NCBI GenBank assembly: GCA_012032065.1
Contig: JAAURV010000152.1
Span: 1 to 7,397 of the forward strand
Origin: Hyphomicrobiales bacterium
Lineage (GTDB): Bacteria > Pseudomonadota > Alphaproteobacteria > Rhizobiales > Aestuariivirgaceae
DNA length: 7,397 bases
Direction: 5' to 3'
Positions 5,136 through 7,397 of this stretch are shown here, piece after piece. How positions within the stretch are numbered: the stretch's first letter is position 1; the number at the start of each line of letters is the position of its first letter. A program made the position numbers and the translations under genes. The notes beneath the pieces were generated by a model that was not told the origin of the DNA, did not search any database, and saw only the letters and a list, made by a program, of their open reading frames with translations.

Positions 5136-6329
5136 ATGCCACAGCAGGCTGCGACGATCGAGAGTTTACCAATGGCGTTCGAGTTCGTGAAGGCGATGCG
5201 TTCCGATGGGCTGGACTGGTGCGAAGGCTACCGCCAGCTGGGCCGCGATGCGTTGGCTGAGATCATCGAGGAGCGGATGGGCGAAGCGGTTGACCGCTGG
5301 CTCGAGGGGCTCGGCCGCGACGATGCGCCGGACCGGCGCAACGGCTTCTATCACCGCCATCTGCTGACCGAGTTGGGCGACATCGAGATCGCGGTTCCGC
5401 GCACCCGGAGGTTCAGCCCGTGCGAGGTCTTGCGCGCCTATGCCCGGCGCGCGCCGGAGGTCGACCGGGTGATCCTGGCTGGCTTCGTTCTCGGCCTTTC
5501 GACCCGCAAGGTCGGCGAGGCGCTGCTCGCCATTCTCGGCCAGAAGGTCAGCGCCACGACGGTGAGCCGGGTGGCCAAGACGCTCGACGCGGCGGTCTTG
5601 GCCTTCCATCGCCGGCCGCTTCAGGACCGCTACACCGCGCTGATGCTCGATGGCGTGGTTCTGGCCCGCAAAACCGGCGCCGGCGCCATCCGCCGCCCGG
5701 TGCTGGTGGCCTTGGGTCTGAGGCCCGACGGCAAGAAAGAGGTGATCGACTTCCACCTGGCGGCCAGCGAGAGCGCCGCCGAATGGCGGCGTTTCCTCGA
5801 AAGCCTCTACCGCCGCGGCCTCGAGGGCCGGGGCCTCGACATGATCTGCGTCGATGGCGGTCCGGGCCTCGCCGCCGCCCTGCCGCAGGTCTATCACGCC
5901 ATCCCGGTGCAGCGCTGCTGGGCCCACAAGATCAGGAACATCCTCGACAAGATCAAAGCCGCCGATCGCGAGCCCGCCAAACAGGCCCTGCGCCAAATCG
6001 TCAATGCCCCCGGCATCGTCAAGGCCCGCGCCGCCGCCCGAAGCTTCGCCGGCAGCTTCCAAGAGGCCTACCCGCGCGCCGTCGCCTGCCTGCGCGACGA
6101 CCTCGACGAGTTGCTCACCTGTTTCCGCTACACATCGCCCGAAAAACGCAAACAGGTCCGCACCACCAACGCCATCGAAAGACGCTTCCGGGAAGTCCGC
6201 CGCAGGACCAGGCCGATGGGAACTTTCCAGGACATAACATCAATGGACAGGATCCTGTTCGCCGTCTTCGCAAACGAAAACAAATCCCAAGGAGTCAGTA
6301 CCCTCTTCCTCCTGACACAAATCAATTGA
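5136..6329 (+). CDS. IS256 family transposase (DDE)
   Basis: Catalyses cut-and-paste or copy-out transposition of the surrounding IS. The ATG at 5136 is preceded by AGGAG at 5124-5128 (7-nt spacing). The frame is open back to a GTG at 5073, but that part is the inverted repeat. Length is 397 aa, normal for the family. Catalytic residues are D172 (LMLDGV), D240 (ICVDGGPGL) and E348 (TTNAIERRFREVRRRTRPMG). The conserved QRCWAH motif (C261, H264) follows the second aspartate. The N-terminal part with LGDIEIAVPRTR and STRKVGEALLAILGQKVSATTVSR is the DNA-binding region. All key residues are present, so it is probably active. The last residues are encoded within the right inverted repeat, and the TGA stop falls in the flanking target sequence. 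Confidence 0.97.
   Translation: MPQQAATIESLPMAFEFVKAMRSDGLDWCEGYRQLGRDALAEIIEERMGEAVDRWLEGLGRDDAPDRRNGFYHRHLLTELGDIEIAVPRTRRFSPCEVLRAYARRAPEVDRVILAGFVLGLSTRKVGEALLAILGQKVSATTVSRVAKTLDAAVLAFHRRPLQDRYTALMLDGVVLARKTGAGAIRRPVLVALGLRPDGKKEVIDFHLAASESAAEWRRFLESLYRRGLEGRGLDMICVDGGPGLAAALPQVYHAIPVQRCWAHKIRNILDKIKAADREPAKQALRQIVNAPGIVKARAAARSFAGSFQEAYPRAVACLRDDLDELLTCFRYTSPEKRKQVRTTNAIERRFREVRRRTRPMGTFQDITSMDRILFAVFANENKSQGVSTLFLLTQIN
6291..6319 (-). repeat. IS256-family right terminal inverted repeat
   Basis: Its reverse complement begins TGTGTCAGGAGGAAG and matches the left repeat at 5074-5101 except for four substitutions and one gap. It overlaps the 3' end of the transposase gene. Confidence 0.75.
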
Positions 6330-6335
6330 CGTTAC
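6327..6335. repeat. Right copy of probable IS target-site duplication
   Basis: TGACGTTAC, one mismatch from TGACGTAAC at 5059-5067. Its first three bases also serve as the stop codon of the transposase. Confidence 0.45.
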
Positions 6336-6542
6336 CTTCAAGGCGGAAATCGAGGGGACTGGAGGGAATACTCAGTATTTCACACCTTCAGGTAGTTGTC
6401 CTGAAAAGCGTGCGGCTTCGCATCACAATTGAGCGCATACCCAGGTCACAACATCTCATTTTTGCCAAATTTTCCGCCGTTTTCCTCAGTCGGACTGCAC
6501 CAGCAGGGTTAGCAATGCCCAAAAATCTACTGGACGTAATGA
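6336..6542. other. Non-coding stretch between IS and HTH gene
   Basis: I see no supported gene here. Frames are short, lack ribosome-binding sites, or are the out-of-frame tail of a long spurious frame from the IS. The sequence is more A/T-rich than the Ruv-Tol block and may be the decayed edge of an integrative element. Confidence 0.35.
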
Positions 6543-6562
6543 TCGCGGCACATGTGCCGCGA
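6543..6562. repeat. 20-bp perfect palindrome
   Basis: TCGCGGCACATGTGCCGCGA is self-complementary over its whole length with no loop. It lies 13 bp beyond the stop codon of the minus-strand HTH gene. It could be a protein-binding site (for example for a recombinase or regulator of the element) or part of a transcript-end structure. No T-run follows directly on the minus strand, so a simple terminator is not supported. Confidence 0.6.
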
Positions 6563-6575
6563 CCACAGTCATCGA

Positions 6576-6779
6576 TCAGTATTGTGAAGTCGATTTTGCA
6601 CGCGTCTCAAGTGACCAGTCTTTCAGTTCATCAATGTGGTAGTAGACGCGTCCGCCGTGATTTCGAAAGTTGGGGCCCGTGCCCATCCAGCGCATGTTGT
6701 CCAGCGTGCGCTTCTTGAGCCGCAGGAAATCCTCAGCTTCCCGGACATTCAGAAATGGATTCCAATTTTCGTCTTCCAT
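6576..6779 (-). CDS. Excisionase/AlpA-like helix-turn-helix protein
   Basis: A 67-aa protein resembling the short MerR-like winged-helix proteins (AlpA, phage excisionases, HTH_17 group) that bind DNA and either regulate integrase genes or bend DNA during excision. The pattern is FLNVREAEDFLRLKKRTLDNMRWMGTGPNF (residues 9-38: recognition helix and turn) followed by GGRVYYHIDELKDW (42-55, wing and last helix). This matches the common layout L-x-EAA-x-L-x-TL-x-W/R...GP-F...GRVxY-x-DL-x-W. The ATG at 6779 has a near-perfect ribosome-binding site AAGGAG (6792-6787) at 7-nt spacing. It diverges from a small gene and an integrase on the plus strand, which supports a role in an integrative element. 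Whether it acts mainly as excisionase or repressor cannot be told. Confidence 0.85.
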   Translation of the reverse strand: MEDENWNPFLNVREAEDFLRLKKRTLDNMRWMGTGPNFRNHGGRVYYHIDELKDWSLETRAKSTSQY

Positions 6780-6797
6780 GAGCTTACTCCTTTGATC

Positions 6798-6813
6798 GTG
6801 ACAGAGGTGTCAC
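6798..6813. promoter_or_regulatory. Inverted repeat between divergent genes (possible operator)
   Basis: GTGACA (6798-6803) and TGTCAC (6808-6813) form perfect 6-bp arms around GAGG. The repeat sits between the ribosome-binding site of the minus-strand HTH gene (6792-6787) and an AAGGAG at 6814-6819 that may serve the plus-strand gene. A second small palindrome TGTTGGGCAACA follows at 6828-6839. Placement fits an operator for a divergent switch, but the regulator is unknown. Confidence 0.45.
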
Positions 6814-6829
6814 AAGGAGAGATTGGCTG

Positions 6830-7216
6830 TTGGGCAACACAACAGTTCCCGCTTTTTCCACGGTTCTCCAATTGCGAGACGATTGGTCCGGATTCAGATT
6901 CCTGGTGGCAAGAACTGGATGGCCGATGACCACCGAAGAACCCCAATATGCTCTTGACGGCTTGATGCCTTTGGAGTCTGCTGCCAAGCGCTGGCCTCAG
7001 TTATTCACGGCAATTGAGCTCCGCCGAGCGGCACGCGCCGGCAAATTCCAGCACATCCACAAAGGTCGAAAACGCTTCGTCAGGGAACGCGAATTGATGA
7101 GGGACTTCACCAAAATGAGGCTCGAGCATCATGCCTACAGACAAGCTATTCGAAATCAACGGCCAATGGATCGACAAGATTGCTGGCAGAAGCGGATACT
7201 ATGCCTTCCGCTATGA
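6830..7216 (+). CDS. Small hypothetical protein upstream of integrase, possibly DNA-binding
   Basis: I do not recognise this gene with certainty. The frame gives 128 aa from a TTG at 6830, which has an AAGGAG box at 6814-6819 with 10-nt spacing. Starts at ATG 6926 (96 aa) or 6965 (83 aa) are possible but less well preceded. The central part LMPLESAAKRWPQLFTAIELRRAARAGKFQHIHKGRKRFVRERELMRDF is helix-rich and basic, and its order (helix, helix, short strand, arginine-rich turn, helix) recalls the small HTH proteins encoded before integrases. No cysteine or membrane motif stands out. The last 28 codons overlap the integrase gene in another frame, an unusually long overlap. A single-base error upstream would instead end it at the TGA at 7116-7118, just before the integrase. 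I infer an accessory gene of the integrative element. Confidence 0.55.
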   Translation: MGNTTVPAFSTVLQLRDDWSGFRFLVARTGWPMTTEEPQYALDGLMPLESAAKRWPQLFTAIELRRAARAGKFQHIHKGRKRFVRERELMRDFTKMRLEHHAYRQAIRNQRPMDRQDCWQKRILCLPL

Positions 7217-7373
7217 CGCACGAAGCCGCCAAGTTGTCCGCACAAGTCTTAAGACAACAGATATCGAAGAGGCCAAGGTCCGGCTAGCGGCCATTACGGT
7301 CAACACAGTCGTCCACGATCCCCGGCATCCGGACGAAGTCTTGCTGGTCGCCGTTCTGAATCACTATTCCTGA
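7131..7373 (+). CDS. Tyrosine recombinase/integrase N-terminus (frameshifted, partial)
   Basis: The 80 residues starting MPTDKLFEINGQWIDKIAGRSGYYAFRYD resemble the N-terminal part of tyrosine site-specific recombinases from proteobacterial integrative elements: a three-stranded sheet (YYAFRYDARSRQVVRTSLKTTD) followed by a helix (IEEAKVRLAAITV), then VLLVAVLNHY, where the core-binding domain should begin. The catalytic R-H-R-Y domain is outside the window. The start at 7131 is preceded by GAGG (7117-7120), and an in-frame TGA at 7116 excludes an earlier start. The frame ends at TGA 7371-7373. One base further, the next frame continues as FLNHSDAKVS to the window end, so a single missing base at about 7368 (TATTCC for TATTTCC) explains the stop. 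It may be a sequencing or contig-end error, or a true pseudogene. Confidence 0.72.
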   Translation: MPTDKLFEINGQWIDKIAGRSGYYAFRYDARSRQVVRTSLKTTDIEEAKVRLAAITVNTVVHDPRHPDEVLLVAVLNHYS

Positions 7374-7397
7374 ATCACTCAGACGCAAAAGTGTCGG

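Larger units (their letters stand above)
5068..6326 (+). mobile_element. IS256-family insertion sequence
   Basis: The element is about 1.26 kb, with a single transposase gene and imperfect inverted repeats at its ends. The left repeat at 5074-5101 aligns with the reverse complement of 6291-6319 at 24 of 29 positions with one gap, starting TGTGTCAG on both sides. The outer boundaries are set by the probable target duplications and could differ by a few bases. Size and organisation fit the IS256 (Mutator-like) family. It lies 15-25 bp upstream of the LexA box of the vapBC-ruvAB operon and is transcribed away from it. The transposase appears complete, so the copy may be functional. Confidence 0.8.

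Noticed and set aside
5166..6062. 298-aa minus-strand frame opposite the transposase
   Set aside because: Antisense shadow with no recognisable domains, lying wholly within the transposase gene.
5420..6718. 432-aa plus-strand reading frame overlapping the transposase
   Set aside because: It is the wrong frame of a GC-rich gene, with Arg/Pro/Gly-rich nonsense composition. The in-frame DDE transposase explains the DNA.

Overview
The window looks like chromosomal DNA of a GC-rich alphaproteobacterium, probably of the Hyphomicrobiales. It carries the Tol-Pal envelope genes directly downstream of the RuvAB recombination genes, an order typical of that class. It also has a GTTC-N7-GTTC LexA box of the alphaproteobacterial type. 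Taxonomy is inferred from gene order, motifs and base composition only.

Layout from left to right. Positions 1-4991 form a minus-strand block. Read in the direction of transcription (right to left) it is vapB-vapC-ruvA-ruvB-(palindromic element)-ybgC-tolQ-tolR-tolA, with tolA cut by the left edge. Positions 5068-6326 hold a plus-strand IS256-family insertion sequence with a complete DDE transposase, imperfect terminal inverted repeats and a likely 9-bp target duplication with one mismatch. Positions 6330-7397 look like the edge of an integrative element: a short minus-strand excisionase/AlpA-like HTH gene, a divergent plus-strand small gene, and the start of a tyrosine recombinase that overlaps it and is frameshifted 24 nt before the window ends. 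This right part is visibly more A/T-rich than the Ruv-Tol block.

The most interesting point is the front of the Ruv operon. In most alphaproteobacteria ruvA follows ruvC. Here a VapBC-type toxin-antitoxin pair sits in that place. The stop codon of vapC overlaps the start codon of ruvA (ATGA), and ruvA has no ribosome-binding site of its own, so RuvAB translation appears coupled to toxin translation. Upstream of vapB a TTGACA -35 box lies inside a perfect GTTC-N7-GTTC LexA box. A 9+9 bp inverted repeat, a likely VapBC operator, covers the presumed transcription start. This predicts a toxin-antitoxin plus Holliday-junction helicase operon under both LexA (SOS) and toxin-antitoxin autoregulation. 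The IS256 copy is inserted 15-25 bp upstream of the LexA box and leaves this promoter intact.

How the genes work together. RuvA and RuvB migrate Holliday junctions in repair. VapB and VapC are antitoxin and PIN-domain RNase. YbgC is a hot-dog acyl-CoA thioesterase usually linked with Tol. TolQ and TolR form the proton-driven inner-membrane motor, and TolA carries its energy to the outer membrane during division.

Both ends of the window show clustered indel-like anomalies in otherwise conserved coding sequence (tolA at 1-55, integrase at about 7368), which may be contig-end errors rather than biology.
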